Source of the DNA: Pandoraea horticolens
GTDB taxonomy: Bacteria > Pseudomonadota > Gammaproteobacteria > Burkholderiales > Burkholderiaceae
Direction of reading: 5' to 3'
DNA: 64,000 nt
Assembly: GCF_902459555.1 (NCBI RefSeq)
Contig: NZ_CABPSM010000001.1
Location: forward strand, 62,001-126,000
Under the pieces are notes generated by a model. The model was not told the origin of the DNA and made no database searches. It was given only the letters and a program-made list of their open reading frames with translations. The first letter of the stretch is position 1, and every line of letters starts with the position of its first letter. The translations under genes were made by a program, and so were the position numbers. This document shows positions 49,575-57,906 of the stretch, one piece after another.

Positions 49575-50048
49575 TCAGGCCTGTTGGGCAAGACAACGGC
49601 GCAGCTCGCGCGCAAACGTTTCGCGGCGATGCGGCGCAAGATAGGCACCGACAGTGACCGAGCGGCTACCCGAGCGCAAAACAACGCGCGTACGTGGCGG
49701 CTTCTCGATGTCGATGCGCACCCAGCGTGGATTGAACTCGTACTGCGTCAACCTCTGTGCTGAACGTTGCTCGACCACAAGGCTCACAGGCGACAACCGA
49801 ATGACCTCGTAATCTGTGGCATGCCGGGCATGAATGACAAACGCAACGCCCACCACGAACAAGTCCAGGCCTGTGAACGGCAAGACCAACCACCCACCGC
49901 GCCACGCCGCAATCAAGGCAACACCCAGTGAAACGGCGGCCAACGACAGGTAGAACAGGACAAACTGGCGCGGCGATATCGCGCAGTTGCGCTTGTGCGT
50001 CCATTCCTTCGTCACCGATTCAACGTCGGAGGAAGAGGCTGCGAGCAT
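49575..50048 (-). CDS. DUF2244-family membrane protein
   Basis: A 157-residue protein with two adjacent hydrophobic segments (about 27-70, FVLFYLSLAAVSLGVALIAA and the segment after GGW) and a cytoplasmic beta-rich C-terminus. RNCAISPRQFVLFY and YEVIRLSPVSLVVEQ are DUF2244 features. The family commonly precedes coxB in proteobacteria; function is unknown. It is the first gene after the cox promoter. The ATG at 50048 is my choice; a GTG nine bases upstream is possible. Confidence 0.83.
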   Translation of the reverse strand: MLAASSSDVESVTKEWTHKRNCAISPRQFVLFYLSLAAVSLGVALIAAWRGGWLVLPFTGLDLFVVGVAFVIHARHATDYEVIRLSPVSLVVEQRSAQRLTQYEFNPRWVRIDIEKPPRTRVVLRSGSRSVTVGAYLAPHRRETFARELRRCLAQQA

Positions 50049-50628
50049 CGCCGTCACCCGTGGGGCATCTTGGGTCTTTCATGTCCGACGGCCGGGAACC
50101 AGTTGCGTCCGGGCCGCGACAAACTGCCGCATTATAGAACGCGCATTCTCGAAGCGACAACATTGATACCGAGTATTTGGCGCACCATAGCATCCTCTTG
50201 AACTCATTGATGCAAAAGGGAAATCCGGTTAATCCCCTAGCTGAAAATCCTGACAGCCAGGCGACTACGGGATACTCCCTATGCGTCGCCGGTTTGACAC
50301 GTTGCAACACGACACGACTCGTTGCGGTGTCCTGAATACCCGAACCGCACTCACTCGTGAACGATGCTCCCCCGTCGTCAAACGCCTTTCCCTCGAATCG
50401 CGCGACGCGCCCCGCGCATCATCGCCTTCGCTGCGATGCGGGATTCGTCCGATATCCGTTATCACTAGACACTGCGCCGGGTTCCGCATGCGACGTTATG
50501 TCGCGCCCGGCGAGCGTGCGTGACACACGCTCGCGCGGCAAACCCTCGCGTCCCGCTCGGCGACCCTCGATGCGCGCGTCCATATCACGCATGCTACAAG
50601 CGAAACATGTTCCCTACATCGATATGTC
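50049..50628. other. Intergenic region between the cox operon and the luxR-type gene
   Basis: This 580-bp divergent spacer contains the cox promoter (50131-50160). Elsewhere I see only short frames without ribosome sites and no strong hairpin or lux-box-like palindrome. The promoter of the luxR-type gene must lie here, but I cannot point to it. Confidence 0.5.
50131..50160 (-). promoter_or_regulatory. Sigma-70 promoter of the cytochrome oxidase operon
   Basis: On the minus strand TTGTCG (50160-50155) is followed after 18 bases by a perfect TATAAT (50136-50131). Transcription would start about 75 bases before the DUF2244 gene, the first of DUF2244-coxB-coxA-ctaG-DUF2970-coxC. Confidence 0.65.
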
Positions 50629-51456
50629 ATGCGTGCCACGCGTTGCATCACTCCCCGCTCGTTTGCCGACGGTCTGAGCGCCTTGCACTCCGTCACCGAC
50701 TTCGATGCCTTGCGCGCGCTGTTGCAAGCGTTATGCAGTGCGCTCAGACATTGCTATTTCAGCTATCGCGGACATTTCCCCTTGCCGGGAGGAAAGCTGG
50801 CGACACCGCAACTCGGTAACCTGCCCGCTGCATGGCAAAAGCACTACGACGCCCAGCAGTACGCAAGCATCGACCCGGTGCTGTCTCGGGCGCACAGACA
50901 ACTCACACCCGTCGAATGGATGCCTGCGCTATACACCTCGCCCGAGGCCCGGCAACTGCTTCGCGACCAGCATGCCGCGGGTTTGCGCTCGGGCATCACC
51001 TATCCGGTATTCACCCCGTCCGGGGCATCGGGGACATTGAGCCTGTCCTCGTCGCGTCGTCCGCCCCGCCATCCGCGCACCCCCGGTGCACACGCCTGGA
51101 CACAGCACGGAGGCGCCGTGCTGGCGATGCATGTGCATGAAGCTGCATGGCGTATCGTGCAACGCGACGCCGCGCGTCACCATGCCCTCGTACTGACGCC
51201 ACGCGAACGCGAGTGTCTGCGTTGGGTGGCACGCGGCAAGACTTCGTGGGAGATCGGACGCATCCTCACGATCTCGGAACACGGCGTCGTCTTCCATTTG
51301 CGCAGCGTCATGCGCAAGTTCGACGTGTCGAGCCGTCACCGGGCGGCGAAGCTCGCCAGCGATTACGGGCTGCTCGACGACTTCGCCTCAGCGGGTCCAC
51401 AAGTCGTTACTTCCGCGCCGCAAGGTCGGCGAGCGTCTTGTAACGCGTCAACGTGA
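50629..51456 (+). CDS. LuxR-family regulator with acyl-homoserine-lactone-type signal domain (no luxI nearby)
   Basis: A 275-residue regulator. The N-terminal autoinducer-binding domain keeps all six signature positions of TraR/LasR, at residues W69, Y73, D82, P83, W97 and G122 with near-identical spacing. The C-terminal GerE-type helix-turn-helix (LTPRERECLRWVARGKTSWE onward) spans about 200-255. No luxI homologue is present in the window, so it is either a LuxR solo or is served by a distant synthase. It is convergent with the last gene of the biosynthetic operon and overlaps it by 50 bp. Control of that operon is inferred from position. Confidence 0.9.
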   Translation: MRATRCITPRSFADGLSALHSVTDFDALRALLQALCSALRHCYFSYRGHFPLPGGKLATPQLGNLPAAWQKHYDAQQYASIDPVLSRAHRQLTPVEWMPALYTSPEARQLLRDQHAAGLRSGITYPVFTPSGASGTLSLSSSRRPPRHPRTPGAHAWTQHGGAVLAMHVHEAAWRIVQRDAARHHALVLTPRERECLRWVARGKTSWEIGRILTISEHGVVFHLRSVMRKFDVSSRHRAAKLASDYGLLDDFASAGPQVVTSAPQGRRASCNAST

Positions 51457-52051
51457 AAGTATCGCTGGCGGTATTCACAAACGATCCGCCCCCCAGCCGT
51501 CCGACCGGACGCAACCCCTGCAAATCCACCTGATGGGTGACCGGGTCGAGCAACGCGTCGTCAACATGCGCCGCCAGCACCGTGCCGAGCACGACCCATC
51601 CTCCCCCTGGGGCGGCACTGATTTCGATGATGTCGCGCACGCGGCACTCGTACGCCACTGCGGCCTCGAGCACACGCGGCGGCCGCACGCGCGACGACGG
51701 CACCGGGGTCACGCCCGTCAGATCGAATTCCGACTCGCCTGCGGGCAGCGGTGCTGCCGAGAGATTCACGGCGTCGATACACGACGCACTTGCCACGTTC
51801 ACGACGAACTCGGGCACGGCCTCGACATTGCGAAGGGTGTCCTTCTTTCGCTTCGGCGCGGGGGGCACTACCGGGCAGAACAACACCGTCATCGGCACAC
51901 AGCACACCCCCATGAAGTAGGCATACGGCGCGAGATTCGGCCGCCCCTGCGCATCCACCGTGCTGATCCACGCGATGGGACGCGGCAGGATCGTACTCAT
52001 CATGAAGTTGTAGATGCTCGCTTCGTCGAGCGTCGCCGGATCGAGTTCCAT
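51407..52051 (-). CDS. Flavin reductase-like (FMN-binding split-barrel) protein
   Basis: A 214-residue protein of the flavin reductase-like domain family. PRPIAWISTVDAQGRPNLAP near residue 20, PYAYFMGVCCVPMTVLFCP and EFVVNVASASCIDAVNLSAA match FMN-dependent oxidoreductases and reductases of this fold. The motif IYNFMMSTILPRPIAWIST is typical of the group. It could supply reduced flavin, reduce the diiron enzyme or act directly on an intermediate. I chose the ATG at 52051. It is the last gene of the operon, 48 bp after the DAAO-like gene, and its 3' end overlaps the luxR-type gene. Confidence 0.82.
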   Translation of the reverse strand: MELDPATLDEASIYNFMMSTILPRPIAWISTVDAQGRPNLAPYAYFMGVCCVPMTVLFCPVVPPAPKRKKDTLRNVEAVPEFVVNVASASCIDAVNLSAAPLPAGESEFDLTGVTPVPSSRVRPPRVLEAAVAYECRVRDIIEISAAPGGGWVVLGTVLAAHVDDALLDPVTHQVDLQGLRPVGRLGGGSFVNTASDTFTLTRYKTLADLAARK

Positions 52052-52099
52052 GTCGCTTCCCAGAGTTGTGGTGCCTGCCCGGCCGTCTGCGGGCACACG

Positions 52100-53056
52100 T
52101 TAATTTGTCGTTGCCAGCCCTGCCAGACGCAGAACATCGTTCGCACAGCCCCACGACAACGTGAAGCCGCCGCCCCCGTGACCATAGTTGTGAAGCAAAC
52201 GCGGATGACGCTCGTCGACCGCCACTCTTGCAACACTTCGCATCGGCCGGAATCCGGTGCGAGCCTCGATAACGCGCAACACAGCGACCCCCTCACACAG
52301 TTGGGTACAACGACGCACGATGTCGGCGATTTGCCGGTCGCCAATGACGGTCGACGTCAGCTCCGGGTCAGCGGTGCCGCCGAGAACGATGTCGTCATCC
52401 CGCTCCACGATGTACGTCGGCGCTGCCGGATCGGAGTCGTCGATGAAGCAACCACGCACCGCAGCGTCGCGCCAGGCACGCAACACAATGGCGCGAGAGA
52501 GCGACAATGCGTTGTCGCCGAACTGCCGGCTGCCGTAACCACAGCAATTCACCACGTAGTCGGCGGCGTCGAACAGCGATGCCGGATCGTCGACACGTCG
52601 CTGCTCGAAACGCCCACCGAGATCGAGGAACATGTTCATCAGGTAACGAAGATAGATCGCCGTGTCGGTGACGGGCACGGCCATGCGATAAGCACATGCG
52701 AAACGTGACGGCACGTCGGTCTCCGGCAGACACGTGAGATCGCTGGCGCACTCGGCCCACCATGGCACACCCGCGTCTCGCCGGAAATATTCGGTGAGCG
52801 TTCGCATGAGCACGCCCGACGACGGGTCGGCAGACATGCGAACCATCGTCGCGTACGTCTGACGGGCTCGTTCGAGATAGACGAAATCGGGTGCCTGATA
52901 GAACGGATGCCAGATCGCTGCGGCGAGTGCCGACGTTGTCTGCCCCGGCCCTTCCGCAGCGTGAATAGCGACGTCGCATCCCGCCAATGCCATCGTCACG
53001 GCCGTCGTCAGGCCACTGACACCGGCGCCGATGACGATGATGCGTTGCCGCGTCAC
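52100..53056 (-). CDS. D-amino-acid-oxidase-like FAD enzyme
   Basis: A 318-residue flavoenzyme with an N-terminal GxGxxG (IIVIGAGVSGLTTAVTMALA) and a C-terminal LLHNYGHGGGGFTLSWGCA, the near-diagnostic DAAO sequence. Catalytic Tyr and Arg positions appear retained in EYFRRDAGVPWW and TGFRPMRS, but I could not align them fully. The enzyme would oxidise an amino acid or imino compound to an imine with release of hydrogen peroxide. The GTG start at 53056 overlaps the upstream stop as GTGA and follows a strong GGAGGGG site inside the previous gene. The TTG at 53077 is rejected. Confidence 0.88.
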   Translation of the reverse strand: MTRQRIIVIGAGVSGLTTAVTMALAGCDVAIHAAEGPGQTTSALAAAIWHPFYQAPDFVYLERARQTYATMVRMSADPSSGVLMRTLTEYFRRDAGVPWWAECASDLTCLPETDVPSRFACAYRMAVPVTDTAIYLRYLMNMFLDLGGRFEQRRVDDPASLFDAADYVVNCCGYGSRQFGDNALSLSRAIVLRAWRDAAVRGCFIDDSDPAAPTYIVERDDDIVLGGTADPELTSTVIGDRQIADIVRRCTQLCEGVAVLRVIEARTGFRPMRSVARVAVDERHPRLLHNYGHGGGGFTLSWGCANDVLRLAGLATTN

Positions 53057-54315
53057 GTCTGCCCCTCCCCACGACAATGCCGGCGTTCTTCGGGGATGCC
53101 GCGAGGCACAGCTTCGGCATAATCTTGCAGGTGCCCTGGCGCCACACTGTCAAAGTCTTGCGGGGCCTTCAGCCCCGTTCCCGTGCCGAGCAGCACTACC
53201 CGCGACCCGGCCTGGATTCGGCCGGTAGCGAGACATTCATGTAGCGCAGCATATCCCGCGGCTGTCGACGGTTCGAACCATAGCCCGAAGCGCCGCGCCA
53301 ACGTTTGCGACGCGGCAAGAATGCGGGCATCGTCCAGCGCGACGCATGCGCCGCGCGTTACGCGCAACGCGTGCAGCGCCGCGAAATGATCGCGAGGGCG
53401 GCTGACGGATAGGCTGTCGGCGACCGTTTCCGGACTGACAACGGTGGGAGACTGAGGCAAAGCCGTGTCTTCATCGTCGTCCTGCCAATCGCGCGTGATG
53501 CTGTTCGAACTATCGGCCTGCGCCGCGAGCAAGCGTGGCACCGCAGACGTGATGCCCAGTGCATAGAGATCCAGGAACCCCGCCGCGATTCCGGAAAGAA
53601 TATTGCCGTCGCCCGTCGGCACGACCACCCAATCCGGCACACACCAATCAAACGCCTCCGCCATCTCGAACGCGCAGGTTTTCTTGCCTTCACGCGTGAA
53701 GGGATTGATGCCCGTATTGCGGCAGCACACACCGGCATCGTCGGCCATCCGTTCAGCGATCTCGAACGCATCGTCGTAAGTTCCGTCGATCTCACAGACC
53801 TTTGCGCCATAGGCGCGGATCTGCGCGAGTTTGACGAAAGGCGTGCTGGTCGGCACGACAACGGTCGCCGACATCCCCTGTGACGCGGCGATGCACGCCA
53901 ACGACGCACCGGCATTGCCTGTCGACGCCGCTACGGCATGTGTACATCCCGCGCGCTTCGCGACGGCCAACACCACTTCGGTGGCGCGATCCTTGAGCGA
54001 TCCGCTGGGATTGCGCGCCTCGTCTTTCACCCAGAGATTGACACCCCCGTCGTCGCCACAGTCGATCAGCGGCGTTCCCCCGACGACCAATCGACTGCCC
54101 CAGCGGGACTCGACGGGCAGGAGCGCACGGTATCGCCACATCCCTCGGCCGCGAAACGTGCTCACGATATCCCGCGCCGACGGCACCTCCCCATTGACCT
54201 TGCGTTGGATGCGCAGATTTTGTCCGCACAAGTGGCAACGATAACGGATCGCGCCCCAGGACTGCGGCGCCGCGCATCTCACACACGCATAGCGATAAGA
54301 GAAGCATGACGTCAC
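53053..54315 (-). CDS. Threonine-synthase-like PLP enzyme with zinc ribbon
   Basis: A 420-residue fold-type II PLP protein. A zinc ribbon (Cys 11, 14, 27 and 30, ACVRC...CHLCG) precedes the catalytic domain. The PLP Lys is in VKDEARNPSGSLKDRATEVV (about residue 108). The phosphate-binding region ASTGNAGASLACIAA and the C-terminal GTGTGLKAPQDF follow. The closest families are ThrC of the archaeal/actinobacterial type and cysteate synthase. Housekeeping thrC lies with hom in related bacteria, so this copy is accessory. It may make an unusual beta- or gamma-substituted amino acid, or be a resistant target copy. The GTG at 54315 overlaps the preceding stop as GTGA. Confidence 0.85.
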   Translation of the reverse strand: MTSCFSYRYACVRCAAPQSWGAIRYRCHLCGQNLRIQRKVNGEVPSARDIVSTFRGRGMWRYRALLPVESRWGSRLVVGGTPLIDCGDDGGVNLWVKDEARNPSGSLKDRATEVVLAVAKRAGCTHAVAASTGNAGASLACIAASQGMSATVVVPTSTPFVKLAQIRAYGAKVCEIDGTYDDAFEIAERMADDAGVCCRNTGINPFTREGKKTCAFEMAEAFDWCVPDWVVVPTGDGNILSGIAAGFLDLYALGITSAVPRLLAAQADSSNSITRDWQDDDEDTALPQSPTVVSPETVADSLSVSRPRDHFAALHALRVTRGACVALDDARILAASQTLARRFGLWFEPSTAAGYAALHECLATGRIQAGSRVVLLGTGTGLKAPQDFDSVAPGHLQDYAEAVPRGIPEERRHCRGEGQT

Positions 54316-55358
54316 GCGAGGCACCCTGGATTCAGTAAATGCGCCATCACGGCGTTCTGCGCATGAAGCCGATTCCCGGCTTGCTGAAAGACCCACGACG
54401 ACGGGCCGTCAATCACGTCGTCCGTCACCTCTTGCCCTCGGTCTGCGGGCAGGCAATGCAGATACCCGGCGCCCGGTGCGGCAAGTCGCATCACGTCGGC
54501 GTCGACACGCCAATCTCGATGGCGCTCGAAGGTCTCTCGCATCGCCGTCTCGTCGACTTCATCACCGTGGCGCACCGGCAAATGCGCGAGGCTGCACCAC
54601 GATTTCGCATAGACGGCATGCGCATCGGCCACCCCGTCGCGCAGGTCGTGAGTGACGCGAATGCTTGCGCCGGTCTGCTCGGCAAACTGCGTGGCCGCCT
54701 GCATGACTTGCGGATCGAGACCGAACGACGCCGGATGGGCAAGCGTGACATCCATCCCCGCTTTCACGGCGGCGAGCAGCAGACTCTGCGGCACCGCCAC
54801 GGGCTTGTGCCAGCTTCCGGAGTAGGCCCAACTGATGCAAAGCCGCCGCCCGGCGAGTCCTCCCAATTGCTCGCGCATCGTCATCACGTCGGCAAGCGCC
54901 TGACACGGATGAAAGCGATCGCACTCCATGTTGATGATGGGCACCCGGCTCCATTGCGAAAACGCCTCGAGATGACGATGTGCCGCGCCGTACACCCAAC
55001 CGGCCGGCGCGCCGTACATGCGAATGGCAATCGCATCGCCGTAGGACGAAAGCACCCTCGCCACATCGGCGATACGCTCTGTCGAATAGGGAATCTCGGC
55101 CTCAGGCAGTGCTGGCGTATAGATTCCGTGATGCGGATCGAGCACGATGGCATGCCCGCCCATTCGCGACAAACCGGTCTGGAAGCTGCTGCGCGTGCGG
55201 AGTGAGGCGTTATAGAAGAGAAAGTAAATCGTCCGGCCGCGCAACGCGTCTTCGGTGCACCGCGGATATCGACGCTTGAAGGAAAGTGCCGCGTCGAGCA
55301 GCGCACGATAGTCCGGCGCGCTCATGGTCAGATCGGGGGCAAGCCAGTTGCGAGTCAC
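54312..55358 (-). CDS. N-acetylornithine/ornithine carbamoyltransferase-like protein
   Basis: A 348-residue carbamoyltransferase. The carbamoyl-phosphate site FYNASLRTRSSFQTG (S-x-RTR), HPCQALADVMTMREQLGG and HCLPADRGQEVTDDVIDG are present. The amino-acid loop reads SWHKPVAVPQSLLLAA, resembling the Pro-rich KPLPQ-type loop of N-acetylornithine carbamoyltransferases and not the SMG loop of arginine-pathway enzymes. A substrate other than ornithine is therefore likely; beta-carbamoylation of diaminopropionate is one option. The GTG at 55358 follows AGGAGAG. The gap of 123 bp to the AurF-like gene is the largest inside the operon. Confidence 0.87.
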   Translation of the reverse strand: MTRNWLAPDLTMSAPDYRALLDAALSFKRRYPRCTEDALRGRTIYFLFYNASLRTRSSFQTGLSRMGGHAIVLDPHHGIYTPALPEAEIPYSTERIADVARVLSSYGDAIAIRMYGAPAGWVYGAAHRHLEAFSQWSRVPIINMECDRFHPCQALADVMTMREQLGGLAGRRLCISWAYSGSWHKPVAVPQSLLLAAVKAGMDVTLAHPASFGLDPQVMQAATQFAEQTGASIRVTHDLRDGVADAHAVYAKSWCSLAHLPVRHGDEVDETAMRETFERHRDWRVDADVMRLAAPGAGYLHCLPADRGQEVTDDVIDGPSSWVFQQAGNRLHAQNAVMAHLLNPGCLA

Positions 55359-55481
55359 GTATCTCTCCTGATCGTCTTTCAGTAATGCTCCCGAGACAGC
55401 ATCACGCTGCCTGTCGTGTTTGACGCCATCTCGCGGACATGCGCTTACCGCAGTACCCACCGCACCCGATGGGTTATCCCG

Positions 55482-56477
55482 TCAGGGAGGACGCCAGCAG
55501 CTCACCCTCTGTGCAAAGTGCTCGGCACAGGACAGGCCCAACCGTTCGAAAAGACGCCGTGGCACGAGCGCCGCGTCCATCATCTGCACGCCCACTTCCA
55601 ACGGATCGGTGCTTTCCCGGATCACGAGATCGGCTTGCGCAGCATCGAGCCCGATAGCGCACAAGTGGTCTCGCCACGCGGGAAGCTCGGGGGCGAGAAA
55701 CGCCATCATCAGATCAGGCAGAAGCGCATCGAGAAACGCACGCTCGCCAGCCGACAGCGACGGCACCCACTCACTCGCAAAGCGGACGAACGCGGCCTGA
55801 TGCCGCATCTCGTCCGATGCGTGATCGCTCAGCAACACACGCACGGGTGGATAAACGTCGTCGCATGCTCCCGCTTGACGCAGCGTGCCGGTAATCAACG
55901 TCTCGGTGACCGATGCCGCCGCCACGATGGACATTGCGCGATGCGTCTCGGGGGCCGTCTCGCACAACGCCAGCACGCGAACGACACTCGACGACGGCCC
56001 TTGTCCAAGCACGTATCCCGTATGGCGCTGCAGATGCCTGCGAAAGCGCTCCATCATCCACGTGTGAAACCCCTCGTCCGTGTAGATCGCCAGCAGGTCG
56101 TCCCGGCTAACTGATGCAATGCCAGACACGTCGAGCATCTGTTCGATAGCCCGATTGACGATATGCAGCTCGACCCGCTCCGTCTTGTTCAGGTAGTCCG
56201 CCAACCGTAGCGCGCTCAATTGCTGCCGGGCGGCCTGTCCACGTTCGCGGACCATCGGATGCCTGGCGTAAGGCATCAACGCCACGTTGAAGAACACCTG
56301 ATCGGGTCGCAACGGCGGGAACGGCGCCTGCGTCGCACGACGAGCGACGGCCGCCACTTCCCGCCACGGCCGTTGCCCATGATCGCACCCGCTGCCACCA
56401 CCTGGCACGGGTTCGGCGCCGTCCGGCAAACGTGGATCAGACATGGGGGGAGGCAGAGACGGCTGGCGCCGGATCAT
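55482..56477 (-). CDS. AurF-family diiron N-oxygenase
   Basis: A 331-residue ferritin-like enzyme. All seven ligands of AurF have counterparts with matching spacing: E100, E135 and H138 (in IYTDEGFHTWMM), E192 (ASVTETLI), and H219, E223 and H226 (SDHASDEMRHQA). AurF-family enzymes oxidise amines stepwise to hydroxylamine, nitroso or nitro groups. Here the amine could be that of diaminopropionate or a derivative. The first 40 residues are a low-complexity Pro/Gly leader. The ATG at 56477 overlaps the purA-like gene by 41 bp; the ATG at 56444 is an alternative, and neither has a good ribosome site. Confidence 0.88.
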   Translation of the reverse strand: MIRRQPSLPPPMSDPRLPDGAEPVPGGGSGCDHGQRPWREVAAVARRATQAPFPPLRPDQVFFNVALMPYARHPMVRERGQAARQQLSALRLADYLNKTERVELHIVNRAIEQMLDVSGIASVSRDDLLAIYTDEGFHTWMMERFRRHLQRHTGYVLGQGPSSSVVRVLALCETAPETHRAMSIVAAASVTETLITGTLRQAGACDDVYPPVRVLLSDHASDEMRHQAAFVRFASEWVPSLSAGERAFLDALLPDLMMAFLAPELPAWRDHLCAIGLDAAQADLVIRESTDPLEVGVQMMDAALVPRRLFERLGLSCAEHFAQRVSCWRPP

Positions 56478-57906
56478 GCTCGGCCAGCGATATCAAACTG
56501 GCCCGTTCCGGCCCGAGTCCAATCCCGGCCAGCGGCGCACCGATGTGCCGCTCGACGAAATCGACAAAGCCGTGCATCGCGGCGTCGAGCGTTCCCTCAC
56601 GCCCGAGCGTGAGCGAACGCTCGTTCAGCCCGGGATAAATCATCACGTCCGGCATGACCTCGCTCGACAACACGTCAGGATGCACGCGCATCGGTACGCC
56701 CTGATACGCCGAATGAAAATAATGCGTCAGGCAATCGACCTTATTGAGATACACGCAGTCCACCGCGTGCGCCTTGATGACCTCTCGCAACTGCGCGAGG
56801 TCAAGCATGCCGATCCGACGCGGCCGTCCGGTTCCCGTGCCGTACTCGCCTGTCAGCATTCGAAGTGCAGTGCCCACATCGAACGGATCGTTGGAGCGCA
56901 GTAGCTCGTCCGGCGAGTAGCGCACTTGCTCTTCCGCTGCACCAACGTGTGACTGCGACGCGCCGTGGCAGTACTGTGCCGAGCGCTCGCCGCCCAGTTC
57001 CGAAGGAAACGGGCCTCGCCCGACACGCGACATGATGGCTTTCGCCACGCCAATCGTTCGACGGTGATACTTCGGCGACAGATCCCCCCCTACATAGGCG
57101 TAGGCCGGTACGGTGTGGCTCGACGTAACGTACGGCTGGCTGCCGTCGACGACGTCGAGCAACACCGACTGCGCCCCTTCGAACAACACGTTGGCACCGT
57201 CCTTCACGCGATCCGTGAGCCATCCGCGATCCGGCTCGATGTACCCCCGCAAGGTCTGCGTGACCTTCGGCAGGCCCAACAACATGTCCGACATTTCGGC
57301 GATCCACGGCGACGTGCCACCTTCCGCATTGATCATGCGCGTGAGCACGTCTCGCATCGAGGTGATGGTGTCCGCTTCGTTCTTCAGCAGATCTCCGAGC
57401 ATCAGATTGACGCGTGTGTCGTTGCGCACGCGCATGGCACGATCTGCATAGCACGGCCCGATGCCGTTGCCCGTGGTGCCGATCGTGCCGCTCCCGCGCC
57501 GATCCATCGCGATGTGGTGCGGCTGCACAAGTGCTGCGCGCGCGCTGATATGCAGCCGGCCTTCGAGCGAGATACCCATCTCGCGCAACCGTTCGATCTC
57601 GTTGGCCAGCTTCCAGGGGTTGAGGGCGCACCCCGACCCGATGTAGAGCGTTGCGTGCGGATGAAATACGCCGGATGGCAATTGCTTGAGCGCGATGCGT
57701 CCGGAGGGCGTGTCGATGGTGTGCCCCGCGTTGGCACCGCCATTGAAACGGGCGATCACGTCATACCTCGGCGCGAGGGCGTCGATGATCTTCGCCTTGC
57801 CTTCGTCGCCATACTGCAAGCCGACGAGTACATCGGCGAAACCTTCGGCGGATTGCGAGGCGAGGTGGGAGGTGTGAAGCGAGGGGCTGGAGGATACAGA
57901 GGTCAT
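56437..57906 (-). CDS. Divergent adenylosuccinate synthetase (PurA) paralogue
   Basis: A 489-residue homologue of PurA, which normally joins IMP and aspartate using GTP. The catalytic Asp and Lys are in LQYGDEGKAKIIDAL (about residue 34), and the His in NAGHT (62). IMP-site IGTTGNGIGPCYADR and YVTSSHTV are kept. The aspartate loop reads GEYGTGTGRPRRIGMLD, with G where PurA usually has T. Relative to E. coli PurA there are about 25 extra N-terminal residues and an insertion of about 35 residues before that loop (GGERSAQYCHG onward). It may be a resistant copy of the target or a ligase in the pathway. ATG overlaps the sbnB-like stop (ATGA). Confidence 0.88.
   Translation of the reverse strand: MTSVSSSPSLHTSHLASQSAEGFADVLVGLQYGDEGKAKIIDALAPRYDVIARFNGGANAGHTIDTPSGRIALKQLPSGVFHPHATLYIGSGCALNPWKLANEIERLREMGISLEGRLHISARAALVQPHHIAMDRRGSGTIGTTGNGIGPCYADRAMRVRNDTRVNLMLGDLLKNEADTITSMRDVLTRMINAEGGTSPWIAEMSDMLLGLPKVTQTLRGYIEPDRGWLTDRVKDGANVLFEGAQSVLLDVVDGSQPYVTSSHTVPAYAYVGGDLSPKYHRRTIGVAKAIMSRVGRGPFPSELGGERSAQYCHGASQSHVGAAEEQVRYSPDELLRSNDPFDVGTALRMLTGEYGTGTGRPRRIGMLDLAQLREVIKAHAVDCVYLNKVDCLTHYFHSAYQGVPMRVHPDVLSSEVMPDVMIYPGLNERSLTLGREGTLDAAMHGFVDFVERHIGAPLAGIGLGPERASLISLAEHDPAPAVSASPHV

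Noticed and set aside
50281-50523. 80-codon frame in the spacer before the luxR-type gene
   Set aside because: No ribosome site, Arg/Ser-rich, and overlapping frames of similar length on both strands indicate chance.
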